From Chitinophagales bacterium (GTDB taxonomy: Bacteria > Bacteroidota > Bacteroidia > Chitinophagales > UBA2359): DNA of 54,695 nt. The notes under the pieces were generated by a model. The model had not been told where the DNA came from. It did not search any database and saw only the letters and a list, made by a program, of their open reading frames with translations. Shown piece after piece: positions 27,901 through 35,430 of the stretch; position 1 is the first letter of the stretch; every line of letters begins with the position of its first letter. Where the stretch lies: the NCBI GenBank assembly GCA_020629005.1, contig JAHDEE010000005.1:23418-78112 (forward strand). Reading direction: 5' to 3'. The translations under genes were made by a program, and so were the position numbers.

Positions 27901-27986
27901 ATCATGAAACACTTGGGCATTATCCAATTTCAGACTCCACTTCCGTACAATTTGCAGTCAATTCCTTTACAAATTTTGCCAAATGA
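24966..27986 (+). CDS. Large polytopic membrane protein with GT-C-like N-terminus and extracytoplasmic C-terminal domains
   Basis: The protein has 1006 residues, starting at GTG 24966 (a second GTG follows directly). Residues 1 to about 400 hold roughly ten membrane helices. The first external loop reads T-Y-D-A-Y-V-H-M-F-F-A-D, an acidic-His pattern like that of GT-C glycosyltransferases and of the family annotated as 6-pyruvoyl-tetrahydropterin synthase-related membrane proteins. Two further helices lie near 550-570 and 600-620. After them come an NTF2-like domain (about 635-720) and beta-rich domains to the end. It probably transfers or polymerises lipid-linked sugar on the outer face of the inner membrane. 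Its stop overlaps the next start by four bases, so the genes are translationally coupled. The GT-C reading is inference from topology. Confidence 0.8.
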   Translation: MVKEQDRYYYLALLVGFAFHSAVLFATFTQTYDAYVHMFFADHYANNWFGSWSYKWYTGFTVTSYPPLIHQLVAICSKVLGIKLAFLLVANCVVLLYLRGVYTFAKIWVSDSAAAFAALVAVFYPPFVEALHLFGQLPSITGVSFLLNACPYVYHWVRFNKFQYLFAGLSLLAATTSAHHVSTIFGMVFFVLPVMGTAVIDRAADQSQDGSVGMKNFMAAVIRVLPRAISFGVVVILIVLTVVFPYWYWSKSDPIAQVSIPHGSRDSFLEVLSSGLVFFLIPWSYLLLILPYIFRRAFQKRFIFLGLSLTLAFVLGTGGTTPIPRKLLGDTAFEILTLDRFTFWATMLSLPFVGEFFYRLLYGDLGSLISSRLSTSVHRFLSGCLIATALLTAVMIINLGYFRPLQPKEIDIKPIVNFLGKDMHDHWRYLTLGFGDQMAWLSANTSALTVDGNYHSVRRLPEFTTRAVERLENAKYLGSSGLSALRQFLTVPEKYHLKYVFNNDKFYEPLLHFSGWLRTGQLENGIVVWERPDVAPLPAILPSKHIPRYQSLMWGLLPLCSILLVIVIQLRYRFYPELRKSLNATPVRSINSAQDIKLLLHGVFALGMLTFLCCFFARMYWISKPHYSPENLVQSYFDALDFKFFEAAYQHFDPELRPDFEQYMLELSLEDGILASYAKLNNLHIDRLPKEKQDRLTLKVKADWMTALMSYTTTHYIDCAQREGDWFIVPQSAEKKTPPEQFFRVAELDFHKQGRRQAITGKTFREDELDRPDMYIPQASLIKCDSSFAIVGEIINTDTHPAYVGLQGILYDQDGIELLRYNTRDLIKHNLLPKESSLFRIDFSDIQKQTRKADQQQMVLDREPANFVLFAKGMVNTSAFYKHSGSHQFELDSTLNVLIYNYGSREISVPQVLSGLYQHERLCWVQGQYLPMGIRPQRSKQVKIPLDALKRLEVLAIGDDSNLFVNGSSRRLYESTYSHHETLGHYPISDSTSVQFAVNSFTNFAK

Positions 27987-29224
27987 ATGAGTCACCATTT
28001 GCATTCGCGCTTGCTGCATTCTTGGTGATGATCTGTTCCTGCGCAGGAGCAGATGCTCCATTTGTTGATGAATGGGAGACTGACTCAGAGATAACAGCAA
28101 CTTTTTCTAAATCAGAATACCACATTTATGCAGGACAAGCAGTGAGAATAGAAATTGACACAGAACAATCCATTGCATGCGTACTACATTGCTCCAATGC
28201 TATGGAAGAGTTTGTTGTGCTTCCAGCTGAATCTTCGATTCCTATGGTGTTTCAATTGGATTCTTCTCGGACAACAAGAACCGGTATGGTGCTGCTGAGT
28301 CTGTTTTCTTTTGGTCATTTGCTCGCTCAATCCAGTCTCTTGATTTCTGCTCTTCCTGCCGATGGATTAATCCCACTATATACTGGTCCAAATACTGTTG
28401 AGGCTGGTAGTGATCAGCAAGTTATGACAATCGCAATTCCAAAAGATCCGTTTGGAAATCCTGTCTCCAAAGAAAGCGAAGTAGTGTTTTGGCAGGCCTA
28501 CGGTGGAGAAACTCTGCAAAGCGTTGATCTTATGCGCAATTTGCATTCGTATCAATTATTTCGACCGGGTACCGTGGCGGATAAGAGCTACCTTGCCGTG
28601 TCTTGCAATCAAGCGCATGCCAAGGAACAGGAGTTTCGCATAGAAGCATCCTGGCCAGCAGAACTACAGATCAATGTTGAAGAAATTTTTCCCTTCTCGG
28701 ATTCTCGGCAGAATGTCTTGCTATCAACTGAGCTCACGAGAGATCGTTTTGGGAATCTCGTTGCGGATGGGACAGCAATTTGGTTTATACTTGAGCGTAA
28801 TTCTCATTTCTATGGAAAATTCCTTGCTTACACAGTGAATGGAATTGCGAAGGTTCGATTGCAAAACCCAAGGGTACCCTGCTCTTTGCAAGTTTTTGCC
28901 GTGGCAGAAAATGCTATTCGTAGTAACAGCTTGGACCTACATTTTGAAGCAGCAGTGTCTGACATTCCTACATTATATTATGCTGATTCATCAAAGCTTC
29001 AAATTGGTCCTGTGTCGGCCCCTCTGGGCCAAATACTGCCTGATGGTTATCCAGTATTTCTCGAATTCTCGGGAGTCGATTTTAGTTATGAAAAAGAAGG
29101 GGAACTATTTGGAGGCTATTATGCCTTCTACTTGCCGGAGTTTGTCTTTACAAGAAGTGGATTATACAGTTGCTCAATCACCATAGGTGGTAAAGTGGAG
29201 CAGATAAAGATTGATGTAGATTAA
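27983..29224 (+). CDS. Putative lipoprotein with Ig-like domains, unknown function
   Basis: The protein has 413 residues. The N-terminal hydrophobic segment runs into I-C-S-C, a plausible lipobox with Cys20 as the lipidated residue. The rest is beta-rich, with repeated Ig/Big-like strands; D-P-F-G-N-P-V-S-K and D-R-F-G-N-L-V-A-D are two related turns spaced about 100 residues apart, suggesting two tandem invasin-type domains. No catalytic motif is visible. It overlaps the upstream gene by ATGA and the downstream gene by TAATG, so it must be made with them. It may be a periplasmic or outer-membrane scaffold of the polysaccharide machine. Confidence 0.8.
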   Translation: MNESPFAFALAAFLVMICSCAGADAPFVDEWETDSEITATFSKSEYHIYAGQAVRIEIDTEQSIACVLHCSNAMEEFVVLPAESSIPMVFQLDSSRTTRTGMVLLSLFSFGHLLAQSSLLISALPADGLIPLYTGPNTVEAGSDQQVMTIAIPKDPFGNPVSKESEVVFWQAYGGETLQSVDLMRNLHSYQLFRPGTVADKSYLAVSCNQAHAKEQEFRIEASWPAELQINVEEIFPFSDSRQNVLLSTELTRDRFGNLVADGTAIWFILERNSHFYGKFLAYTVNGIAKVRLQNPRVPCSLQVFAVAENAIRSNSLDLHFEAAVSDIPTLYYADSSKLQIGPVSAPLGQILPDGYPVFLEFSGVDFSYEKEGELFGGYYAFYLPEFVFTRSGLYSCSITIGGKVEQIKIDVD

Positions 29225-30777
29225 TGATATGGTCTACCCGAATATTCCGTCGCTGCCTGGCTGCTGCCTTTTGCATCTTGTTCATGTTACTTACGGTGAC
29301 CTTGCTAATGCGAATGGAGGCCTATTTCAAGACTGCCTCTGATGAAGAGCCGGAACTTAGGCTAAGCAAAGAGTCGCTTTCAAACCACTTTCCACATATA
29401 AAATGGTTACAAGATGATGCCCAAATTGAAGGAGATATAAATCCCTATCTACGGAAACAAATCGAACAAGCATATATCGATAGTTGGCACATTGCCAATA
29501 TTTCCTTAAAGAGTCAAAATGATATCGGTTTGCGTGATTATTTTAGCGACCGTCTCGCAAGTAGACTTAGCGAAGCAAATGAATCTGCTGACCTCACTTT
29601 TCAAAGAGTCGACTTGGTACACCACCTAAAGTTACACCTTTTGAGTCTGGACAAAAGGGTAGTTGCCTTTTCTGATTCGTCTGCAAGAGTCGTGCAGACT
29701 TGTCATAACAAGATGGGAGAGCTTGTCCTACATCAAGAATATTCGCCTTCTTTTGATGTAATCATGGCTTTGGATGATGGTCGCTGGAGAATTGTCGAGA
29801 TGGAGCAGACAAAGGTGTCCATAAATGAAAAAGAAAAGAAACTTTCAAGTGGGACTGTGCCAGCATTCAAAGGAATCAATTATTATCCGGCTGAAATTCC
29901 CTGGAAGCGCTTTTGGGAGGATTTCGACAGAAAGTTCATAGCCAGGGACTTTCCGATCATTGATTCTCTCGGCTATGACTTGGTTAGAATCTTTATTCCA
30001 TTTGAATCGTTCGGAGGAGCGAATGTAGCTCAAAGAGAGTTGGCAAACCTCAATTCATTATTGGATATGGCTCACGGCAATAATCTTTCCGTAATCATTA
30101 CGCTATTCGATTTTCCGATCGGTTTTGGTTTAGAAACTTACACGGCCTACGATCGACACCTCATTTCCGTTGTGCAGGAAGTTAAGAACCATCCTGCCTT
30201 GCTTTTATGGGATCTGAAGAATGAACCGGATATCGACTTCAAATTTCATGACAGAGAGGAGGTTAGAAGATGGCTGGAATTTTTCCTCGCTCGTCTTCGA
30301 CAGCTTGACAGTCAAACTCCTATTACAATCGGATGGGCAGATATTGCCTACGCCGGAATCCTTGCTGAGCAGCTCGACTTAATTTCCTTTCACTATTACG
30401 ATGAAGTTTCAGAGATTGGCCCGAAGATAGATGTCTTAAGGGAGCAAGTTGGAGATAAGCCGATCTCCCTTGAGGAATACGGTCGTAGTTCATTCAGTTC
30501 CTGGTGGTATCCATTCGGTTACTCAGAGGCAGAGCAACAGCAGTATATAGAGTTGATGGACAGTGTGCTATTGCATAAGGGCATACGAAGAAGTGTTCTT
30601 TGGTGTTACAGCGATTACGAGGCTGTGCCTTCCTATGTGGCGGGATCACGCCCTTGGATCAAAGCAACCCAGAGACATTTTGGCCTTGTGGATCCGGATG
30701 GGCGGCTAAAGCGACCAAACGGGGATGTGCGAGAGATTGAGAGACAGGAAACCCCTTTCAAAGGAATCTTCAACTAA
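29224..30777 (+). CDS. Membrane-anchored clan-A (GH5-like) glycoside hydrolase with N-terminal NTF2-like domain
   Basis: The protein has 517 residues. One membrane helix near 11-30 anchors it. Residues about 70-195 form an NTF2/Tim44-like alpha-beta domain resembling the one in the neighbouring membrane protein. Residues about 213-500 form a TIM barrel opening with G-I-N-Y-Y-P. The acid/base Glu334 is in L-K-N-E-P and the likely nucleophile Glu418 in L-E-E-Y-G, the clan GH-A pair. Exopolysaccharide operons often carry a hydrolase that trims or releases the polymer (BcsZ in cellulose, PelA in Pel), and this gene fits that slot. It starts one base inside the previous stop codon. The substrate is unknown. 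Confidence 0.88.
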   Translation: MIWSTRIFRRCLAAAFCILFMLLTVTLLMRMEAYFKTASDEEPELRLSKESLSNHFPHIKWLQDDAQIEGDINPYLRKQIEQAYIDSWHIANISLKSQNDIGLRDYFSDRLASRLSEANESADLTFQRVDLVHHLKLHLLSLDKRVVAFSDSSARVVQTCHNKMGELVLHQEYSPSFDVIMALDDGRWRIVEMEQTKVSINEKEKKLSSGTVPAFKGINYYPAEIPWKRFWEDFDRKFIARDFPIIDSLGYDLVRIFIPFESFGGANVAQRELANLNSLLDMAHGNNLSVIITLFDFPIGFGLETYTAYDRHLISVVQEVKNHPALLLWDLKNEPDIDFKFHDREEVRRWLEFFLARLRQLDSQTPITIGWADIAYAGILAEQLDLISFHYYDEVSEIGPKIDVLREQVGDKPISLEEYGRSSFSSWWYPFGYSEAEQQQYIELMDSVLLHKGIRRSVLWCYSDYEAVPSYVAGSRPWIKATQRHFGLVDPDGRLKRPNGDVREIERQETPFKGIFN

Positions 30778-30832
30778 TCTCGCCATACTTCGACCCTTGC
30801 CGTTACTGCAGCCAAAACTTGAAGCAAATGAT

Positions 30833-32848
30833 ATGAAAATCAGAATCATCATCTTAGTGCTATTTTTTAGCTTGCCGGCGGATAGTTTGGGGCAGACTTC
30901 CTTATCTCAAGGTTTTCAAATGTTGGAAGATGGGAAACTGGCAGCAGCAGAAAGGTTTTTTGACGAGGCTGCTAAGCTAAACCCTGCAGGCAAGACTGAA
31001 ATGCTGTGCTATGCCAGGGCGATTGGATTACAAGATAGACCAGAAGAAGCGCTCAGTATATTTCAAGAGTTATTGTTACAATATCCGGGAGATTATGAAT
31101 TGGGCTTAAACGAAGCAGAAGCCTACATGTGGCTAAAGCGATATGATGCTGCCTTGGGGGCGTATCAAGAATTGTTAAGCAGAGATTCGAGCAACTTTGT
31201 TGCAAATTTGGGATGCGCAAATGCCCACTCTGCGCTTAAACAGCATGAACTTTCCCTAAAATATATCCGAACCAGCTTGGCATTGGAACCAGACAATAAG
31301 TCTGCAACTATATCAAAGAAGTACATTCTTCTTGCCAACTCAGAATTGCAGCGAAATCTGCATCGTTTTCAAGAGGCAGAAGACTACCTGCAGGAAATCC
31401 TTAGAGACTTTCCAAAGGACAAGGAAGCGCTGATAAATCTGGCAATTTTAGACTTAATGCGACAGAAGCCGGGCAAGGCTGCAAATCATTATGAGCAGTT
31501 GCGCGAGCAAGAACCCTATGAAGCACTATTAGGAACATCTTACACAAGCTTGCTTTTGGGACGAAAGGGAAGATCGATGAGGCTGGCCCGGCAAGCGATG
31601 CAATTGCCGGATCGTCCTGACGATCTGAGAGCGGAGATCAGCTATATCAATTCCTTGGGAGCGAGACAGCAATTTACAAAGGCGAGAGAGATTGTTGATG
31701 AGCTATTGTTGAAGCATCCTGATCAAGAACAGCTGATTCTGGCTAAGGGACGTTTGAAAGTATGGGGCGAGGAATTCCGAGAAGGAATAGCGACCTACGC
31801 CCTTCTTGATACAGTTTCAAATTTTCCGGTTTTGATGAGCCTTGCCGAAGCAGATCGGGCGATGGGGGATCGAACAGCTGCTATAGAGCGAATCGATCAG
31901 GCATTAAGAGTGCAACCAATGAGTCTTGATGCTGCCAGACTAAAGGCTGAGATCCAGAGAGAAAGAGCTACGATGATGGATATGGCTTACAGTGTTTCTA
32001 CCGATGTATCGGGAATTACTGCTAGAATTTCCCGAGCAACTATTTCTGTCCCGGTATTGAAAAAGCACCGGCTAATTGCAGGTGCCTATCTCAGAAAGCT
32101 CAATGAAGAAGGACAGGAGCAAACTGTCAGACAAACAATTTTTGAACTTGGAGACGTATGGGAGATATCACCAAAGACCAAAATCAGAGGGACCGTTGGA
32201 GCCGCTGTTGCTAGCAATACGGACAAAGATCCCAAGCTATTGTACGGCCTCAAGTTGGATCAAAAGCTTCGAAAATATCATCATTTGGGACTAGGTTTCA
32301 ACCAGGAATTGCACAACTATACTCCTGCTTTGGTCTCCAGTTGCATTACGATGTCGCATTACAGCTTTACTTATTCCTTTGCGAGAGAAAGGCTGCCGGG
32401 AATCTATAGTCAGATCATGCACAGTAAACAAACAGATAACAACTCCAGAAACCTGCAGTTTCTTTCGCTCTATTACAGCTTATTTCCTTCTCCAGTACTA
32501 AAAACCGGGATTAACCTATTGCATTTTAGTTTCGAAAAATCCAGGCCTGAGCTATATTTTAGTCCTCAAGAATTTTCTTCCTATGAGATTTTTGTTCAAT
32601 CAGATAATTTGTACGTGAACAGACATCGCTTGAAATACGCGGGAATGCTGGGACTGGGGCAGCAGAAAATTGATCAACTGAATCCACAATTTACAGTGAG
32701 AACCGAACTCAAGCTGGGTTATCAGCTCCTGCCACAAATTATGCTTTACGGGTTCCATCAATACAGTTCGGCTGCACAAACGACAGCAGTCGGTTACTCA
32801 TCAACTATCGTGGGTCTGAGCTTAGAAGCAAGATTGTTCAAACAGTGA
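30833..32848 (+). CDS. TPR protein with C-terminal outer-membrane beta-barrel (polysaccharide export porin candidate)
   Basis: The protein has 671 residues from the ATG at 30833, where a signal peptide begins (ends D-S-L-G-Q); a longer frame would overlap the GH gene. Residues about 25-380 contain some ten TPR units (L-N-E-A-E-A-Y-M-W-L-K-R-Y-D-A-A type). Residues about 400-671 alternate in short amphipathic strands with aromatic girdle residues and end L-E-A-R-L-F, like YaiO or the barrels of BcsC, PgaA and AlgK/AlgE. This TPR-plus-barrel layout is the hallmark of synthase-dependent polysaccharide secretion. It starts 55 bp after the GH stop, and its stop codon abuts that of the convergent gene with no spacing. 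Confidence 0.87.
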   Translation: MKIRIIILVLFFSLPADSLGQTSLSQGFQMLEDGKLAAAERFFDEAAKLNPAGKTEMLCYARAIGLQDRPEEALSIFQELLLQYPGDYELGLNEAEAYMWLKRYDAALGAYQELLSRDSSNFVANLGCANAHSALKQHELSLKYIRTSLALEPDNKSATISKKYILLANSELQRNLHRFQEAEDYLQEILRDFPKDKEALINLAILDLMRQKPGKAANHYEQLREQEPYEALLGTSYTSLLLGRKGRSMRLARQAMQLPDRPDDLRAEISYINSLGARQQFTKAREIVDELLLKHPDQEQLILAKGRLKVWGEEFREGIATYALLDTVSNFPVLMSLAEADRAMGDRTAAIERIDQALRVQPMSLDAARLKAEIQRERATMMDMAYSVSTDVSGITARISRATISVPVLKKHRLIAGAYLRKLNEEGQEQTVRQTIFELGDVWEISPKTKIRGTVGAAVASNTDKDPKLLYGLKLDQKLRKYHHLGLGFNQELHNYTPALVSSCITMSHYSFTYSFARERLPGIYSQIMHSKQTDNNSRNLQFLSLYYSLFPSPVLKTGINLLHFSFEKSRPELYFSPQEFSSYEIFVQSDNLYVNRHRLKYAGMLGLGQQKIDQLNPQFTVRTELKLGYQLLPQIMLYGFHQYSSAAQTTAVGYSSTIVGLSLEARLFKQ

Positions 32849-33517
32849 TTACAGGCGCGGCACTGCGGGCTGAGTTGTTGGCAGTTTTAGCCTTGGTACG
32901 CACAGTATTGCCCAAATTACAAAGGCAAACAAGAGTGAAAAGCCCATATATTGTATGATATTGTCGATTCTCCGAACAACAGATACTGCCGCAGGAGAAC
33001 TGAAGCCCGCCTGCAAATCCTCATAATACCGTGCGAACTTTGTGCCTACCGAAACCCAGGTCTGCAATGCAACGAGGAAAGTCAACGAAATGAAACCAAG
33101 CAGTAGCGCAATGATTTTATGCCTTGTAGACATGGGTGTTACCAAAGTGAGCGCGAAGAAGAAGGAGAAAAACAGTCCAAGTTTGACCCAACTGTTCACA
33201 GGATAAGTCAAAGGACTTATCTGAGCGCTATTTTTGCCCTGTTGTTTTGCTTTGGCAATTGCAATCTCTTGCTGTCGCTCGCTTGTCATTTGCACAAGCA
33301 GATCATAGTTTGGAAAGCTGGCCTGTTCCGCTGGTTTGATCACACGATGCTTCACTTGACCACCACCAACATATTGGCCAACAACGATGTTCCCCACAAA
33401 GCAATGAAAGTGAGCAATCGCACTTTTTACTGGCCTGGTTTGGGCAAGGAGTAGCATTGCAAAATATAAGAGCAAAAACAGTAAAATTCGTTTGGCCAGA
33501 AAACTCACTGATTCCAT
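32849..33517 (-). CDS. Integral membrane protein with about four helices, unknown function
   Basis: The protein has 222 residues. Predicted membrane helices lie near 9-25, 111-131, 135-152 and 191-210. The loop between helices 1 and 2 is long (about 85 residues), and includes G-N-I-V-V-G-Q-Y-V-G-G-G and a Lys/Gln-rich stretch. No catalytic or transport motif is recognisable. It converges on the TPR-barrel gene with directly adjacent stop codons. It could be an accessory protein of that system, but orientation gives no support for that. Confidence 0.75.
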   Translation of the reverse strand: MESVSFLAKRILLFLLLYFAMLLLAQTRPVKSAIAHFHCFVGNIVVGQYVGGGQVKHRVIKPAEQASFPNYDLLVQMTSERQQEIAIAKAKQQGKNSAQISPLTYPVNSWVKLGLFFSFFFALTLVTPMSTRHKIIALLLGFISLTFLVALQTWVSVGTKFARYYEDLQAGFSSPAAVSVVRRIDNIIQYMGFSLLFAFVIWAILCVPRLKLPTTQPAVPRL

Positions 33518-33677
33518 GCTATCTTTTTGTCCAGTTTTTGTGAGATATAATTTGCGGATTGCTAATGCACCAGCATTACATTCAGCTTAAATCTGACACA
33601 AAATAAGAAAAGCAATTCAGATTCTCTTTCTGACTCATGAGTGCAAATAAACGGGCTGAAAGGTGATATCAACAGAA

Positions 33678-35378
33678 TCAAAATTCGGCTGGAACCTGGA
33701 ATGTTTTTTCCTGATCAGTAGCCGGGTGAACGAAACTCAATCGCTCGGCATGTAAATGCAGGCGATCGGCCTTTTGACCATAGAGCACATCACCATAGAT
33801 TGGGATGTTCAAGCCTTTACTGTGAGCAGCATGTACTCGAAGCTGATGTGTCCTGCCTGTAACAGGATAAAAGTACACACGGGTTTTTCCTTCTTCTTCG
33901 CAAATTTTTTCCCAATGCGTGATAGCTGCTTTCCCTAGCTGATGGCAAACTAGCTGTCTCGGTCGATTATCGAAATCTGTTCGAAGAGGTAAACTAACCT
34001 GACCTTCATTTTCATTCAGAGTGCCATTTAGCAAAGCAACATATCGCTTCTTCACTGATCGGTTGCCAAACTGTGCTTGCAATTGCTTGTGGCAGTTCTT
34101 GGATTTTGCCAGTAACATCAAGCCCGAAGTGGACATGTCCAGTCGGTGCACAATCAATGGTCCTGTAGCATTTGTGTATCGTTTTCGAATTCTTAAATAC
34201 ACGGAGTCTTTAATCTGCTTTCCGGGTACGGAAAGCAAGCCAGCAGGCTTGTTGACCACCAATAAATGCTCATCTTCATAAATTGTATCCAGTAATTTTC
34301 CAGCACCGGGATTGATTAACCCTGGATCTGAATCCATCTCAACCCCTGCCAGCATATGAGCAAGAATGGGCTTGCATTTGCCTCTACATGCTGGGTAATA
34401 TTGACCGTGATGTCTTATCTCCGATTGCGGTGATTTTCCCCACCAAAACTCGGCCATTGCGACTGGCCGAAGGCCATTCTCAAAAGCAAACTGCAGGAGT
34501 TTCGGAGCGGCACAATCACCTGCGCCAGCTGGAGGGCGCTCCATATAACTATCTGCAAAGATAGTTTTCACATTTTCATACTCCCCCTTTATATTACGAA
34601 AATTGTATTGAGCAAAGAGCTGCTCTTGCAAGTCGGAGGATTTTGTTTTTCTGGCCAATTTCAGTTCATCGATAGCTCGTGCATCTGCGGTGAGTTTTGT
34701 AGTCGCATCTTGAACTCGATGTTTCCAATAACGTCGTAAGTCTTTATAGTAATATTGATGAGTGGCGCTGTGGTAATCAAGTCCTGCAAGTACACGCTCA
34801 AGTTCACGTCCACTCTTTGTCGACACGGCAATTTGGCGTTCCGTTTTTCGTCTTGCTCTTGCCTCTTTGATCAGTTCGCGGATCAATTGCTGGTGTTGGT
34901 TCGCTCTATCTTTTAAAGCAGCCAGCTCCCTTTTGTTTCTGGAGTAGTTATCGCTATCCTGAAGAAGTTTTACCTTCTCGTTGATTTCATTAAGTTCTCG
35001 CATGCCCTCCAGGAAGAAGCCCTCCTTGTGCAACATATCAAAAATAGGTGGAACAAATCCTGGTTGCAGATTGCTCTCCCCCAATTTACCAGAGAAGGCC
35101 TTTAAGTAACGGATTTCCTTGTTGGGTAATTCCACCACCAGTACACCAAACATTTTTCCTACTGCGCCGGGATCTGCGTGAGCATTAATGCCAAAGTTGT
35201 GTGCTATATCATTGGCCCCCTGTAAATTGCTTTTCAGATCTTCGGCAGCTTCCAATGCCAAAGCATGAGGTTCATAGTCAAAGGGATAGGTGAATCGCCT
35301 GGGTAATTCTCCCTTGCCGATTGGCCGTTTAAAGGACCAAAGCAGCGCATCTAAACTTTTTTCTTTCTCGCTCACCAC
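33678..35378 (-). CDS. RluA-family pseudouridine synthase with long N-terminal extension
   Basis: The protein has 566 residues, about 250 longer than RluC/RluD. The C-terminal catalytic part (about 340-566) carries L-V-V-N-K-P-A-G-L-L-S-V-P-G and H-R-L-D-M-S-T-S-G, with the catalytic Asp near residue 411. It also has the K-R-Y-V-A-L-L-N-G and R-T-H-Q-L-R-V-H-A-A motifs. The N-terminal 330 residues include a coiled coil (about 130-190) and a segment with P-A-G-A-G-D-C-A-A-P-K and C-R-G-K-C. The target uridine, in rRNA or tRNA, cannot be deduced. The long form is a known architecture in Bacteroidota and some Proteobacteria. Confidence 0.93.
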   Translation of the reverse strand: MVSEKEKSLDALLWSFKRPIGKGELPRRFTYPFDYEPHALALEAAEDLKSNLQGANDIAHNFGINAHADPGAVGKMFGVLVVELPNKEIRYLKAFSGKLGESNLQPGFVPPIFDMLHKEGFFLEGMRELNEINEKVKLLQDSDNYSRNKRELAALKDRANQHQQLIRELIKEARARRKTERQIAVSTKSGRELERVLAGLDYHSATHQYYYKDLRRYWKHRVQDATTKLTADARAIDELKLARKTKSSDLQEQLFAQYNFRNIKGEYENVKTIFADSYMERPPAGAGDCAAPKLLQFAFENGLRPVAMAEFWWGKSPQSEIRHHGQYYPACRGKCKPILAHMLAGVEMDSDPGLINPGAGKLLDTIYEDEHLLVVNKPAGLLSVPGKQIKDSVYLRIRKRYTNATGPLIVHRLDMSTSGLMLLAKSKNCHKQLQAQFGNRSVKKRYVALLNGTLNENEGQVSLPLRTDFDNRPRQLVCHQLGKAAITHWEKICEEEGKTRVYFYPVTGRTHQLRVHAAHSKGLNIPIYGDVLYGQKADRLHLHAERLSFVHPATDQEKTFQVPAEF

Positions 35379-35430
35379 AAAGCAGCTTTATTTGTTCTGC
35401 AATTTAGCACGCAGGAATGAATAATAGCTA

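Noticed and set aside
24966-32848. Classical cellulose (Bcs), Pel or PNAG operon
   Set aside because: No BcsA/PgaC-type processive membrane synthase, PilZ domain, PelD/GGDEF protein or PgaB deacetylase is present.
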